From positions 7,011,263-7,075,262 of the forward strand of contig JBBCBC010000037.1 in the NCBI GenBank assembly GCA_037126765.1: 64,000 bases of DNA, written 5' to 3'. The notes beneath the pieces are model-generated. The model ran no database searches. It was not told where the DNA came from and saw nothing but the letters and a program-made list of their open reading frames with translations. Position 1 is the first letter of the stretch; each line of letters starts with the position of its first letter. Made by a program: the position numbers and the translations under genes. Origin of the DNA: Stenogyne calaminthoides. Taxonomy: Eukaryota; Streptophyta; Magnoliopsida; Lamiales; Lamiaceae. Below, one piece after another: positions 11,231 to 23,184 of the stretch.

Positions 11231-13553
11231 TCCCCCCATATATATAACGTTCAGGGCATATTTGTTTTGGGACTCATCTCGGACTTAGAACTTTGAAATC
11301 AAATATCATTATATTTTGAGATTTAAAATCAAACTTTCAAATCTACTCCCATAAAATACATACTTACTGACTTATTTTTCATAAAATTCAATGTAATCAC
11401 ATCACTAATTTTCTCACTATTAATATCATATAATAATACAACATCAATTACTATTAAATATTGATTTGATATAAAATAGAAATCTAATTCTACTAAAATC
11501 TCAAAATAAACACATATTTTTACTTTTCATCAAAACTTTCAAAATTATAGAATTTTAAAGTCTTTCATTTATCCGCACACCTAACCCCCGAGAAAAACAT
11601 ACCGATTTGAATCTCTTGATACTATCTAATATGTCTTTTGTATATTTGGTCTATAAAATGAAGATTTAGCTAGTGCATGTTCTGGAATAGTAAATTTAAG
11701 CAATTGTGGGTTAAGTAAAAAATATACCGATATGTGATTTTTACATATTTTGAATATTTATTTTATTTAATATCTATAAAAAAAATTATATATCGATTAC
11801 AAACATACCTCACATAACTATTTAAATTACTCATTCGATTTCTCTTATCCACATTGAACACCCCTGACCCACGTTTCAATTGAGCAAAACACAAAATGAA
11901 TATTGTGCACAAATCTTAACCGTGCACTTGTGTTGTGTATGTAATACGTACTTTATAGACGGTCTCATACAAGACTACCTCCTAACTTAATTAACTTATA
12001 TATCATGAATTCAATTTGTGTCCAAAATTAAATTACTTAATTATGACATCTCATCAATGCTTTTTTAGTACCTAGTGAAGTTACATCCCCATACTCTCAG
12101 CTCAATTACAAATTTACAATTGAGTAGTTTACGTATACGCAAATCAAAACTTCAATTGGTCAAGGAATGGACAGCCACAAATAAATGCCACAATATATAT
12201 AGTGAAACAAGTAAGAGAGACGAACATAAATCCAACTCCCTAAATTGTTTCTTAATTTATTGTCATGTTTTGTGTATGTCCTCTTCTTTATATCAATCCT
12301 CATTAACAAAATGAAATTCTTTTATTGAAAAGTACAGAGGAAAACAATTTGAAAAGGAAAAAAAGAGTGCCGGACTGAGCTTTCTCATAATTAATTATAA
12401 CCATCTATATGCAGAATCCCTCTCAGAAATGGAATAGATTGGTTGAAAAATTTAAAATGGAACATGATCTTAGAGGTGTATGTATATATGTGTAAATATA
12501 ATATAATTTTAGAATTAATTAATGTCCAACTTGAATTTTTTTCCATGGTTATTGAAATACATTTCTTGAGTTGGATTCCTCATAAATTTTAGATGCTTTT
12601 GGAAAACTATTACTAATATTTAGCATTATTTCAGTTATGAGGACAATTTCTCTGCAGAAAATTAATTGACAACTAAACTTTTACTAAATATGTACACTAA
12701 TATTCACCATAAGTCATACATGCAATTAATGTAGAGAAAGGCTTTACCTATTTTTAGTTAGGGGCAAATTGACAAACTATGAAACTTGATATTCATAGAC
12801 AAGTCTCACGTGCAATCGTCATATGGTCATGGAAAATGAGTTCGTAAACTTTGCTTCACGGCGCAACAAAAAGGAAATTAATTAAAATAACTTGAAAGAT
12901 GTTTATGGCATATAATTAATTAATGATAGTAATATATCAACCATTAATTTAAGCCTTTATATCAGTTGCAAATTAAATAATTTATTAAAAAGATAAATAT
13001 ATATGATTATAAGCTAATCCAAGTATACAAACAACTAAAGAAGAAGTTAAAAACAATATTTCGAGGGTGGAAAGAGTGCCTCTTGCCATCGTCTCGAAAT
13101 CATATCGCCTGCAATAATTTTGATGTTCCCCTTTACATTCCACAGTTTATATGTATGATGTACGTACGGTATATATATGAATGACTAAAAACATATCAAT
13201 AGGCTATATATATATATATATATATTATCATATAGACATGTGTCAATGATCTGGAGAGTGCAACATATATATGATGAAATAAACACACTATCTAGCTAGT
13301 TACGATCCCCTAATATTCCGATCAAATCTCAAATATTCTATAGGGTAATACCCTCAAATAGGCACATTTGCCTCTACCAAAAAGAGAAGAACATTATAAC
13401 TACAATTTCTCAAAGAACTAATTATGGGAAATGTGTTTGTACACAGCCAAGAAATAAACACACACACACAAACACAAAATAGGCGATATATGCACTATAG
13501 TATCTGGAATTAAGATTTCGTATATTTATATATATTGATAAAGGCGTATTTAA
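11231..13553. other. Intergenic, downstream of the NAC gene
   Basis: No coding exon is recognised. A possible decayed Tourist-like element spans about 11,250-11,595. A (TA)n microsatellite lies at about 13,205-13,225 and a short CA-rich run at about 13,457-13,475. The last part will include the 3' UTR of the NAC gene. Confidence 0.4.
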
Positions 13554-14835
13554 TCAATTGAAATTATGAAAATGTGAATCAGGAAGTTGGTAGGATTGGT
13601 GCAAGATCCCAGTTTCTTGAGGATTCACATTTGAATTTTGATGGTAGGTTTGAGAATATTGCTGGTTCAGCAATGATATAAAAGAGATGTTGTTATCATG
13701 ATTTGAAGTCTCGTTGTTGCTGCAGCTAGGGTTATAATTATGATCTTGATCATCGCTTCCCCATTCCTTACCCGAAAATATTGTCCCCATTCCATCTAAG
13801 CTCGAATTTCCAAATTCAGATATAGACATCGAGTTTCCAGGATCAGTTCCCGCTGTAAAATAACTCCGATCATTATCCGACCTTGGAATTTGACTCTGAT
13901 TCCCATACCTTGGTGACGTAGTTGGACTAGTGATCGAACTGTTTTTCTTGAAAATTCGGCATAATACCCAATCATCAAGCTACATGTACGTATATCATAA
14001 TTAATAATTAATAATTAATTAAATTAAACAGTACTAGTGCACACACATATGGTGGTGAATGATTTAGATAACGTACTCGAGTGGATGATTTTTTGGCGAG
14101 ATTTAAGGCAGGGGGTCTATTGGTGGTGGAATTATTGGTAATTAATCGGTATTCATGCATGATCCAATTTGTTTTGATTCCTTTTGGTGGTTTTCCGCCG
14201 TAAAAAACCAAGGCCTTCTTCACGCCGACCTTTTGAGTACCGTTAGCCGTCAGAACTGGCTTATCTGTCCCAGTGGCCTTCCAGTATCCTGACGTGGCGG
14301 CCCGATTCGGCCGCTCGCCGTTCGGGTACTTTCTCTCTCTAGGGCTGAAGAAATACCATTCCTCCTCACCAAAACTCGCCTTGCCTGACAAAAATAACAT
14401 CAAATTGCCAAAAATTATATGTATTAAACGTTGCACTACAAGAAAATTCACCTATTATTTTACCAGATAAAAAATTTTAATGACATGAAAGAGATTCTGT
14501 CATTAAAGATGATTTAGTGTCATTGATTTTCTTTTATTTAGAGGTCAATTCTCTTGTAGTGGTCGATTTATATCATCAATTCATCATATATAAATTGAAC
14601 GGTGGATTTAAGAGAATCTATATACGCATAATTATATATAATTACTTGGAAGTTCCCATGGATCGAATTTGTAGAGATCAATCTCGGCTATGGTCGCCAC
14701 CGGAAGAGGGGCGGAGGCGGCCTTTTTCTTGAGGTAGTGAACCACCAGCTCCTCGTCGGTGGGGTGGAACCGGAACCCCGGCGGTAGCCGTGGCTGGTGG
14801 TTGCCGCCGCTGGAACTAGCGCCTTCCAACTCCAT
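13554..14835 (-). CDS. NAC-domain transcription factor, NAM/NAC56-like
   Basis: A plant-specific transcription factor acting in the nucleus. The three exons are 14,835-14,646, 14,384-14,077 and 13,979-13,554; introns are GT-AG and the total is 307 residues. The NAC domain covers about residues 17-177 with the usual subdomains: LPPGFRFHPTDEEL (17-30), EIDLYKFDPWELP (51-63), EWYFFSPRERKYPNG (72-86), NRAATSGYWKATGTDKP (90-106), VGVKKALVFYGGKPPKG (116-132) and LDDWVLCRI (167-175). The dimer and DNA-binding residues of the family look intact. The C-terminal 130 residues are rich in Ser, Asn and Gln and ordinary for an activation region. The ALVFYGGKPPKG form and the VVHYLKKKA start resemble the NAM/NARS (Arabidopsis NAC018/025/056) branch, known for roles in seed-coat and organ development and senescence; that assignment is by eye. 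Intron 1 holds a small CACTA-type MITE. The exon structure is the family's typical one. Confidence 0.93.
14434..14561. mobile_element. CACTA-type MITE in NAC intron 1
   Basis: 128 bp with inverted ends CACTACAAGAAAATTCACC and GGTCAATTCTCTTGTAGTG. CACTACAAGAAAA is the standard terminus of many dicot CACTA-derived MITEs. The neighbouring 3-mers (TTG and GTC) do not match. It sits clear of both splice sites. Confidence 0.75.
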
Positions 14836-15084
14836 AGATAAGATAATTCAAAAAAATAAAATTCCTTTCAATTTGGTAATTAAAAAAAGAAATCAGGTTT
14901 GGGTATATATGTAATGAGAGAGAATCTGACCTTCGGATCGGGTACAGCTGAGGTGCATAAAATCACCAAACAACTGCAGCTGGCAGGCTGACACGTGTTG
15001 AGATCTGATGGGACCACAACCGCCTTTTTGGTAACGCGTTTTCTGTGTGTAACAGACTAGCACCCCACCCCACCCCACCCACCC
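14836..15084 (-). promoter_or_regulatory. Upstream region of the NAC gene
   Basis: Directly upstream of the NAC start. It contains ACACGTGT (14,991-14,998), a G-box/ABRE-type core used by bZIP and bHLH factors. It also has a C-rich run at 15,061-15,084, which on the coding strand reads as five GGG or GGGG tracts separated by T, a G-quadruplex-capable pattern. No convincing TATA box was fixed. Regulation by ABA or light is an inference from the motif only. Confidence 0.45.
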
Positions 15085-15585
15085 TTTTTCATATCTTTTT
15101 TTCGCGTCGCTGATTGGCTGTTTTAGGCCACCAAAATTCGAAGAGCGAAATTCTGGTTCAGTCAGTTTGTTTGTCCGTTAGTGGACGGCCGCGCCGCATT
15201 ACGGCGTCAGTTGGGTGCTGCTGCTGCAGTTTGATGTCTATATCAATGACGATAATTTCATTAATCCAATAATCAATTCTTGTAATTATGAATAAATTAA
15301 TTAATGAGAATTAATACGGAGTTAGGTTGGGTGTGTTATACATTATGTCACGAGTTGAACAGATTATCATTTTATTCAAACTAGGGTTTCAAATTCTTTC
15401 TTAAGCTAATTAACGTCGGATTTGATATGTAATTAATTAACGGAATGCTATAGTTGAAATCTCACACATGTATATGTATACACATTAAGTACAATACACA
15501 TTTACTTGTTACATTATTCTGTATAGACCTAAGAAATAGTATAATTGTACGTGTGTATCACACCAGGTCAAGGGTGTGGGAATAA
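15085..15585. other. Intergenic upstream of the NAC gene
   Basis: The part to about 15,240 is less AT-rich and may hold distal promoter sequence. The rest shows no feature. Confidence 0.35.
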
Positions 15586-15887
15586 GGGGTCGGGGTTTGA
15601 AAAAAAAACACTTTTGAAAAAGTGATTAAAATTAGTAATTATGAGAAAATTGTTAATAGTAAGAGTGTTTGTAAACAAAATCAAAAGAAAGTGAGTAGTA
15701 TTTGCAAAAAAAGTTAATGATATTTAAAAAATACTCATAAGCTACAAAAAAAATCATCTTCCAACTTTTAATTTATAGCTTTTGAAAATTTATTTAATTT
15801 AATAATTAAAAAAAACACTTTAAATTATTTATGCACAAAATTTTAAATTACTATAATCACTTATAATTTCTTGCAAACAACCCCTAA
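15583..15887. mobile_element. Tourist-like (PIF/Harbinger) MITE
   Basis: The body is 15,586-15,884 (299 bp), flanked by TAA on each side (15,583-15,585 and 15,885-15,887). The right end in reverse is GGGGTTGTTTGCAAG and the left end is GGGGTCGGGGTTTGA, a diverged inverted pair of the GGG...GTTTG type. An inner block AAGTGATTAAAATTAGTAAT also pairs with the right arm. Non-coding. Confidence 0.6.
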
Positions 15888-17120
15888 TAATACCGAACAA
15901 TATTCCATAAGAATTGGGTCATTATTCATTAATAGTACTCACATGACTCATCAATTTTGTATATGTGTTTACTTAGGGCCGGGGTGTTCTGTTCAAAATT
16001 TCTAAAAATGAGCACGAACATGACTTTTCTTCGTGGTTAATGAGAACAAAAAGTTTAAAAAATTCATCAATACTTTATATGAAGCAATGAGATCCAAAAT
16101 ATATAAATTATCATTACTCATTTATGTTAACTGACCCAACTTATAATATTATTTCTCCTCAATATTTTTTTTATTATTTCTCAAATCAATAATTATTTTT
16201 GTCACTTTTATTTCATATTTACAGCAAAACATTTACAATGTACTGCTTGGAAAATCTTCCTCCAATATATTTCTTTTATTGTTGAGGCGCCCCAAAAAAA
16301 AAATATTCTCGTTATCATTCGCAAGCGCCCCCGAGAAAAAATATATTCTCGTTACCATTCTCATTAAACGAAATGGATCAAGCACTCCGTTAGTGTATTA
16401 TAGGTAACATATATTAATTATTATTTTTATTTTACACCGAACACACTTTCCAAAAGTCGTGCGTGTACCTCACAACTTTAAATTTAATTGATAAATTGGT
16501 TACTCGTTTTGCAAATTATTTCTCGTCTCACTCAACTAGTCAAGAGAAAGCACTGCTACATGCTGCCATATTTTATTTCATTCATATCATGGGTATTATT
16601 ATATGTCATGTACTTAAAAAATTTAAAAATTAAAATGCAACAAGAAACATGCAATTGTAAGAACCATCTACATCAAAAGTGGATGTTGTCCATTCCGCTA
16701 GTTGTTTGTGGCTTTTCACAGGGGCCAAAATGAAAGAAAGAGAGAGATAAATTTAAAAAAAAATTACTAAGGTGACATGTATATAAATAAATAAAAATAA
16801 TTTTGATATATATGTCAGTATATAGATAGAGGGGGTGATGTTGAAATTCTTCGGCGGTGCATTAGACAAAGAATTTTAACAGAATGTAGCTTTCGCATAT
16901 GGGTTGGTTTGTCTTGATTTGGTATTGTGGTGGAGGAATCTATGCCCTATAAGGATATAGTCCAACATTTTCCTTATTTTTAGCTCCAACAAATTGCTCT
17001 TTTATGTAATTACATTTATTTGTCATACGGGACGTCATAATAAAACTAATGAGAAATGTTTATATGTATTAATTATAAACCTAGCTAGAACATGCGATCT
17101 CAAATTCTTTTTAGCATCTA
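15888..17120. other. Intergenic, no gene seen
   Basis: AT-rich sequence with a short duplicated GCGCCCC...AAAAAATATTCTCGTTA pair near 16,285 and 16,325. No exon, RNA gene or bounded element is recognised. Confidence 0.4.
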
Positions 17121-17259
17121 CTTTTTTTTTTTTTTTTAAGCAAGCAAGAGACGAAACTTTAATTTCGTTGGCCCAAAGGTAAGGCGGGTTGTAAATCGAA
17201 CGATGTCCCGTGCCGTAGGCCCCTCAGCCGGGCGGGTTGTAAATCGAAGGATGTGCCCT
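17121..17259 (-). mobile_element. Candidate SINE, 3' part, split by the copia element
   Basis: On the minus strand a non-coding unit of about 140 bp ends in a poly-A run (poly-T at about 17,121-17,137 here). It contains GTTCGATTTAC, which resembles a pol III B box, and two copies of CGATTTACAACCCGCC. Its presumed 5' part continues on the far side of the copia insertion (about 25,362-25,430). No flanking target duplication was found, so the SINE call is tentative. Confidence 0.35.
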
Positions 17260-17424
17260 GTGAGGATAATTGAATATCACCGTTAATGAGGTGATTTAGA
17301 GATTTCCACTATGTATATACGTCAATTACAATTACAACAGAATTGACCAAGTATTGGGGAAAATAATAAAAGAATAAATATAAAATCTATTCAAAAAATA
17401 CATAGTCAAACACTATCCTTAATA
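17260..17424 (-). repeat. 3' LTR of the copia element
   Basis: 165 bp, running TGTGAGGATAATTG to CCTTAATA on the plus strand. It is nearly identical to 25,196-25,361. On the coding (minus) strand the ends are TA...CA instead of the usual TG...CA; both copies share this, so it is a family trait. Confidence 0.92.
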
Positions 17425-17429
17425 TCCCC

Positions 17430-17922
17430 CCGCAAGCGTTGCGTGGGGTGAAGACAAACGCAGAGCTTGGAACGAAGAAGCTCAAAGGCCGAATGAGGTA
17501 AGCTCTTGGTGAAGATATCTGCAAGCTGAAGATGTGAGGGAACAAATCGCGTGGAAAGTTCTCCCATTTGAAACCAACTCCAGAACAAAATGATAGTCGA
17601 GATCAATGTGCTTTGCCCGTTTGTGAGCAACCGGATTCTGACTGAGAAAGATAGCACTCTTGTTGTAACACAGAAGCACCGGACGTGTGGAAACCTTAAC
17701 GCGAAGCTCAGACAGGAGATTAGTGAGCCATATAATTTATGCAGCAGCATTAGCCATAGCCCGATATTCAGATTCACAACTTGATCTAGCAACAGTGGGT
17801 TATTTCTTGGCACTCCAAGAAACCAGATTACCGCCAAAGAAAATCGAGTAACCGTACGTGGAACGACGTGTCTCAATGCACCGGGCCCAATCCGCATCCG
17901 AGTAACCAGTGACCGAGGACTC
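17430..17922 (-). pseudogene. copia RNase H region, broken
   Basis: On the minus strand, reading from 17,922, the frame gives the SDADWA-type start of the copia RNase H domain. It then reaches an in-frame stop after SAKK near 17,800 and shifts frame several times. ADIFTKSLP near 17,500, close to the C-terminus, is the standard end motif of copia polyproteins. It lies between the nested CACTA-like element and the 3' LTR. Confidence 0.85.
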
Positions 17923-18919
17923 TGCTACTAGAAAAATAGGTTTTAGTGACGCATAAAAACATCACTAAAATTAATCTATAGTGACGTTTTTGCTTTTAGT
18001 GATGCTTTGTCAAGCGTCACATGATTTGGCGTTTCAAAAACCTATTGTTGTGTAGCCTGGAAGCGTCAATACAAATGTCTATTGTGACGCCTGTATGTGT
18101 CATATTAGTGTTCTTTAGTAACGCTATTTGGTGACGCTAATTAGCATCACCACAATATGCTTTAGTGACGCTTTCTCGAGTCACATGAAATTTTTTAACT
18201 ACCTTAACAACCACTTAACGTGACGCTTAAATGTGTCAAAACTATATTGTGACATTAGTTGGCATCATGAAAATGTGCTTTAGTGACGCTTTCTTGCGTC
18301 ACAAAATGTTTATAACTAACTTAACCACCTCATTTAGTGATGATTACATGCGCTACAATATGATAATCTAGTGACACCATCGTTTGTCACTATAGATAAT
18401 TTTCGTAACGGATTTTTATCTTTTCAACTAAAAAATATATACAAATTGAATTTAAAATAACAAGCAAATTTTCATAAAATACGAATCAATCAGCAAATAA
18501 TTATTGCATTAAATTTCATACAATACCAACAAATCAGTATAAAGCTAAAATGCATTACACGTCAAAAAGACACCCGAAACAATGTCAAAGATACAATAAA
18601 CTATGGTATGAACCACGAAACTCTGCTTTTATTTCACGAGTAAAATCAGACGTCGCCGCCTGCCTCTGCACAAATCACAAACCAAATAGAACAAAGTTTA
18701 GACTGCAACTGTGCGCAAAAAGCTAAAAAGATCCTAAATACAAACTCACCACCCTTAAAATAGGTATACAGATTACAAAGAAAAAATTGTAAAGAAAATC
18801 ATTAAAGTCAATATAATCACAACCTACCTCTATTAAACATGATAGGTAAAGAAGTTTAAATTTTTATTACAAAGCAACTATTTTTTTAGAAAGGCACGTA
18901 ATTATAGAGATGGATATTA

Positions 18920-19319
18920 CACTACAAGAAAATGAAGATTTGCCTACGAAATTATTTAAATGGCTACGAAATTTTCCTTCAAAAATAATTTGGTCCTTAA
19001 AATAAAAAGTGAGGATTGCCTACGATTTGCCTACCAATTTTTAGAATAATCTTTGAAAAAATACCTACAAAAATAATTTTCTAGGCAAACAAATTATCTA
19101 CGAGTAATCTATTTACACAAATAATTTCCAAGGCAATTTACATTTCCATAGACAATTATATTTATAGAATAAAAATAGCCTATATAATTAGAAAATTTTG
19201 TAGGCAAATCGTCGACAAACCTTATTATTTAAGGACAAAATTATTTCGTTAGAAATTTCGTAGGCATATTGGAAAAATATTAAAACATTTTGTAGGCAAT
19301 GCACTATTTTCTTGTAGTG
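18920..19319. mobile_element. CACTA-type MITE nested in the larger element
   Basis: 400 bp with inverted ends CACTACAAGAAAATGAAGAT and ACTATTTTCTTGTAGTG. The interior carries repeated TTTGCCTACGAAAT or GTAGGCAAAT motifs in both orientations. The flanking 3-mers TTA and GTA differ by one base. Non-coding. Confidence 0.8.
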
Positions 19320-20147
19320 GTAGTGCATAAGCTGAATAATTCTACGGAGGAAATTAGGGGAGGAGTGCGTTGGGCAAAACATGAACTAGTATTATCAACA
19401 AAGATAATGACATAAACAGCCTGATACATTCTAATAAAAACTAATCTACAGATCCTTGAGAGCAATAATTAATGATGCTAACCCACAAAGATGTACACAA
19501 AAAACTAGCACCAAAATTTGAATAAAACACAGACTATAGAAAGAGATCTATTAGGCATAATAATGCATCAAATCATACCTCAAAACATGACGTTTTCAAC
19601 TTTAATATCAATTATCTTCCATGGAAGCCTTCTTTCTTCATGTCAATGGAAAGATTTTCTGAAAGATCCATTGCATACAGATTTTGTACTCAAACATGAA
19701 AAGAAAAATATATTTTCATATAAGAAACAAATCAATTTTTTAGTGATGAAAGGCTGAGAAAACATGAAAACTTAGGTGAGCATTTTCAGTATGTTACCTA
19801 ACTTCTGTTAAAATAATACCTCGTCTTCAGTAGGATAAAATGTTCTCTCAGAATCATACTTTTTCTCTAGGCTTTAGCTGCTCATCTGTTCTCCCAAACC
19901 CACATAAAAGAAAAATATGCAAAGGAAATTTACATCTGATTCTTTTTAAAATATGCAAGGGTAGTATTTACATGAGGCAAATATAATATGCCAGCGTATG
20001 AATAAGAGGTAACTTACATCTGATTCAGTTAAATATGCCACCTTCAAAACTCGTGGCTTGTAACTCTAAGGTGGTAATGCATACACACAAGCAATGAAAT
20101 AATAAAAATAATGGTAAAAGCACATTTACATGTCAAGAAGTACACTT

Positions 20148-20228
20148 ACACTTTTGTCAGCTCCTTCAGATTATTAAATTCCAAAGGAAACTGGCTAGTG
20201 AAATTATTAGCTTTGAGAATGTTGTCAT
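20148..20228 (-). pseudogene. Possible captured leucine-rich-repeat exon
   Basis: On the minus strand this short open stretch reads ANNFTSQFPLEFNNLKELTK. It follows the plant LRR pattern NxFxGxxPxxxxxLxxL of receptor-like kinases and proteins. It is about one repeat long, comparable to the single-repeat exons known in some LRR kinase genes, and it ends in a stop. It lies inside a non-autonomous CACTA-like element, so it could be a gene fragment picked up by the element. One repeat is weak evidence and chance similarity is possible. Confidence 0.3.
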
Positions 20229-21651
20229 GTAAGACTCAACTTTAATTAATCATCACACAAATTGTCAGAAAAAGTCTAAAATGTTCAATAAGTTAGTAAT
20301 AATGCCTAGCTCTGCTGGAACCAGCATGTTGAACTGGTTAGAAATATTACTAGTCGAGGTCTGTATTACATCTGAGAGCCTGCATATTACCAATAATGCA
20401 ACAAGCAATCAGTGCACAACCACATCTACAACAACATTGAGTTCCATAAATACAAGTTAATATCAAAATTGATGAAAAATGGCAACTGTTATAAGATACA
20501 TGCGTAACTTCTAATGGGGAATGTGAAATGTGTGTATATAGGATCAACAAGAAATCACGTCACAAAAATTAAATAAGGAACTCAATAATCTCCATAAATA
20601 AAAACCCATTGAAGAACCAAATGCAAAACAAACTGAACTAAGACGTGAACAAAATTGAAGCGTTAACCAGGACAACAAAAATCTAGATGAAATTGAAATA
20701 AAATTCCGAATAAATCTCATAAAAATACCGTTCAATTGTCCGGCGAAGTTGAGAAAAGAACACAAGAAAATCCATTATCGCAAGAGTCAGAGTACCCATT
20801 GTTTCTCTTGGGAAAAGCAAAGCAACAACGAAAGCCGCCAGTATTCGGGCCCGATGTCAAAAACTGAGAACCAACAATCAAACACATAGTTTCAAGGTCG
20901 CGGCTGGATTAAACAATGAATCTGAGCTTTAATTTGAACAATCATCATAAATCGACGAAAAATTGCAACAATAGAAACAAATTTTAGTATTCTACCCTGT
21001 CAAAACCCTTGGAGCTGATATCCGAATTCAATGATTGAGAATTAAAATTAGCATTCGAATATACCTGTTAAGTGAAAAACGAACAAGATTTTAGTTGCTT
21101 GATGCTTAAAGTTAGAACAATATTCTGAAACCAAAATAGAGACGAAACCGTGGAAAACGATGGGCAATAATCTATTTCTAAATTTGCGCAGGTGGTGATC
21201 AGCGCATCACAATCTTGCACGTTTGTTGTTGTTAACATAATTGGAGTATACCTTAGAACCTTGGGTAAATCCACTAAAGACCTGAATCATAAAAATCAAT
21301 GAAGAAATTCTATAATCAAATTGTAGAGAGAAGGAGGAAACAATATCGATATAAAAACTAAAATTAGGGTTCTGTTCTGGGTGCAAAATGGAGATCGAAG
21401 GGCAGACAAGAAGGGCGAAATAATTAAAACAGAATTAAATTAGAGCGCCCAATTAAATTAAAGCGTAATTATATTCAATCAAATTTTATAGGCGTCATTA
21501 TACGTATAATAAAAGTATATATGTGCTCAATGGAAATCAAACTCAGGTTGATAGAGAAGAAAACTATTGTAAAGCGTCATAAAACTATTGTGACACTTAT
21601 TTAAAGGTGTCACTATAAAAGCGTCACTATAGGGGGTATTTTTTAGTAGTG

Positions 21652-22400
21652 CTCAAAATGCTTAGCAAAAGAAAGACCATAATGAACAGTACCTTTTACA
21701 TAATGTAAAATCCGCTTAACTGCATTAAAGTGTTCAACAGTAGGGGAGTGTAGGAACTGACTGACAACATTGACAGCATATGATAAATCAGGCCGAGTGA
21801 TAATCAAGTACTGTAGGGCCCCAACCAACGAGCGATATAGGGTCTGATCATGAAACAGGGGACCATCACTAACAAATACCTCCCCAGCTGCAAGTGGAGT
21901 AGCAACTGGTTTGGCATCGAGCATGTTTGCCCGTTCCAAAATATCATGGGCATATTTTGCCTGTCCAACAAACAGACCTGCAGGAGTGTACGAGACCTCT
22001 AAACCAAGGAAATAATTAAGGCGCCCCAGATCCTTAATAGCAAATTCCTTGTAAGTACGAGCAATGAAGGTCTTGAGCATGTCACTGTCATTACCTGTGG
22101 CAATAATATCATCCACGTATAACAGAAGATAAAGAACAGAAGTACCTCGGATGAGAAAAAAAAAAGAGGAGTCTGAGCGACTCTGGCCAAATCCCAAGCC
22201 GAAGAGATAGGTTCTAAAGCGCTGAAACCAAGCTAGAGGAGCTTGTTTCAGACCATATAAAGTCTTCTTTAGGCGACATACATGATCAGGAAATCGCGGA
22301 TCAACAAATCCCGGGGGCTGAGCCATGAAAATAGGTTTGTCGAGAACCCCATTAAGAAAGACATTCTTGACATCAAGCTGATGCAACGGCCACTGATGCT
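21652..22400 (-). pseudogene. copia reverse transcriptase region
   Basis: A frame of about 245 residues is open on the minus strand. It holds MHQLDVKNVFLNG, the LKKTLYGLKQAP motif, the catalytic YVDD (within LLLYVDDIIATG) and the connection segment ITRPDLSYAVNVVSQF leading toward RNase H. These are the standard copia RT blocks. The frame is stopped at its 3' side only by the CACTA-like insertion at 21,651. Upstream (22,400-22,780) it is frameshifted. Confidence 0.92.
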
Positions 22401-23184
22401 GAACATCGATGGCCAGAATGACCCGAACTGTGGCAAACTTAACAACAGGGCTGAAAGTGTGATGAAAGTCTGCCCTAGTACCTGAGTAAATCCTTGAGCA
22501 ACAAGACGAGCTTTATGACGCTCAATAGTACCATCTGAGTGAAATTTGGTTCGAAAAACCCATTTCGAGCCAACAATGTTTGTACCCGGAGGACGAGGTA
22601 CAAGATCTCATGTGTTATTATCATGAAGAGCGACGATTTCCTCCTACATAGCCGACAACCATTGTGGAGATTTAGCAGCAGACTTGAAGCCTCTAGGTTC
22701 CTATAGCAACAAAGCCTCCGAGTGAAAAGATCGATCGATATCAAGGCTTGAAGATTTAAGACGGGCACGCAGACCATTGAAGCCTATGCCCGGTTCTAGA
22801 GATAGCAACAAAGAGGTGGCGACAGCGCAGGAAATGGGCGGCGAGGCTCGGCAATGATAAAGATCGAATGGATATCGAGCGAAGGGCTGAAGAACTCAAA
22901 GACGGGGTACGCCTCGCGCTATCAAGACCATGGGTGAACCGAGGAAAGGGAAGAGGGTCCTGAATTTATCTGGGGGTCAGGCATGCCAGATCCAAGAAAA
23001 AATGCAAGGACGACTTCCGGAGCCAATTTATGTTCAAAGATAGTCTCAAGAACGTACACCCTACAACCGGCTTGAAATTTGCATAGTTCGGAACCGACCC
23101 AAATAGGAGCTCAAAAGGTGATTTGTTTTATTTGAATAGCGTATGGCGCGACGATTAATAACATACACAGCCGTGGAAAAAACA
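22401..23184 (-). pseudogene. copia region between integrase and RT, badly decayed
   Basis: Short pieces with copia character remain near 22,480-22,780, but no long frame survives. From about 22,780 leftover pieces no longer follow the polyprotein order and look rearranged. Confidence 0.5.

Larger units (their letters stand above)
17920..21654. mobile_element. CACTA-like element inserted in the copia polyprotein
   Basis: The body is 17,923-21,651 (3,729 bp), flanked by the 3-bp duplication CTC (17,920-17,922 and 21,652-21,654), as expected for CACTA transposons. The right end in reverse is CACTACTAAAAAATA. The left end is TGCTACTAGAAAAATA, with its first two bases diverged. Subterminal regions are packed with TAGTGACGC or GCGTCAC motifs in both orientations. 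The polyprotein frame of the host copia element continues in phase on the other side. No transposase is recognised inside, so it is non-autonomous. It carries a nested MITE and a possible captured LRR exon. Confidence 0.85.
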
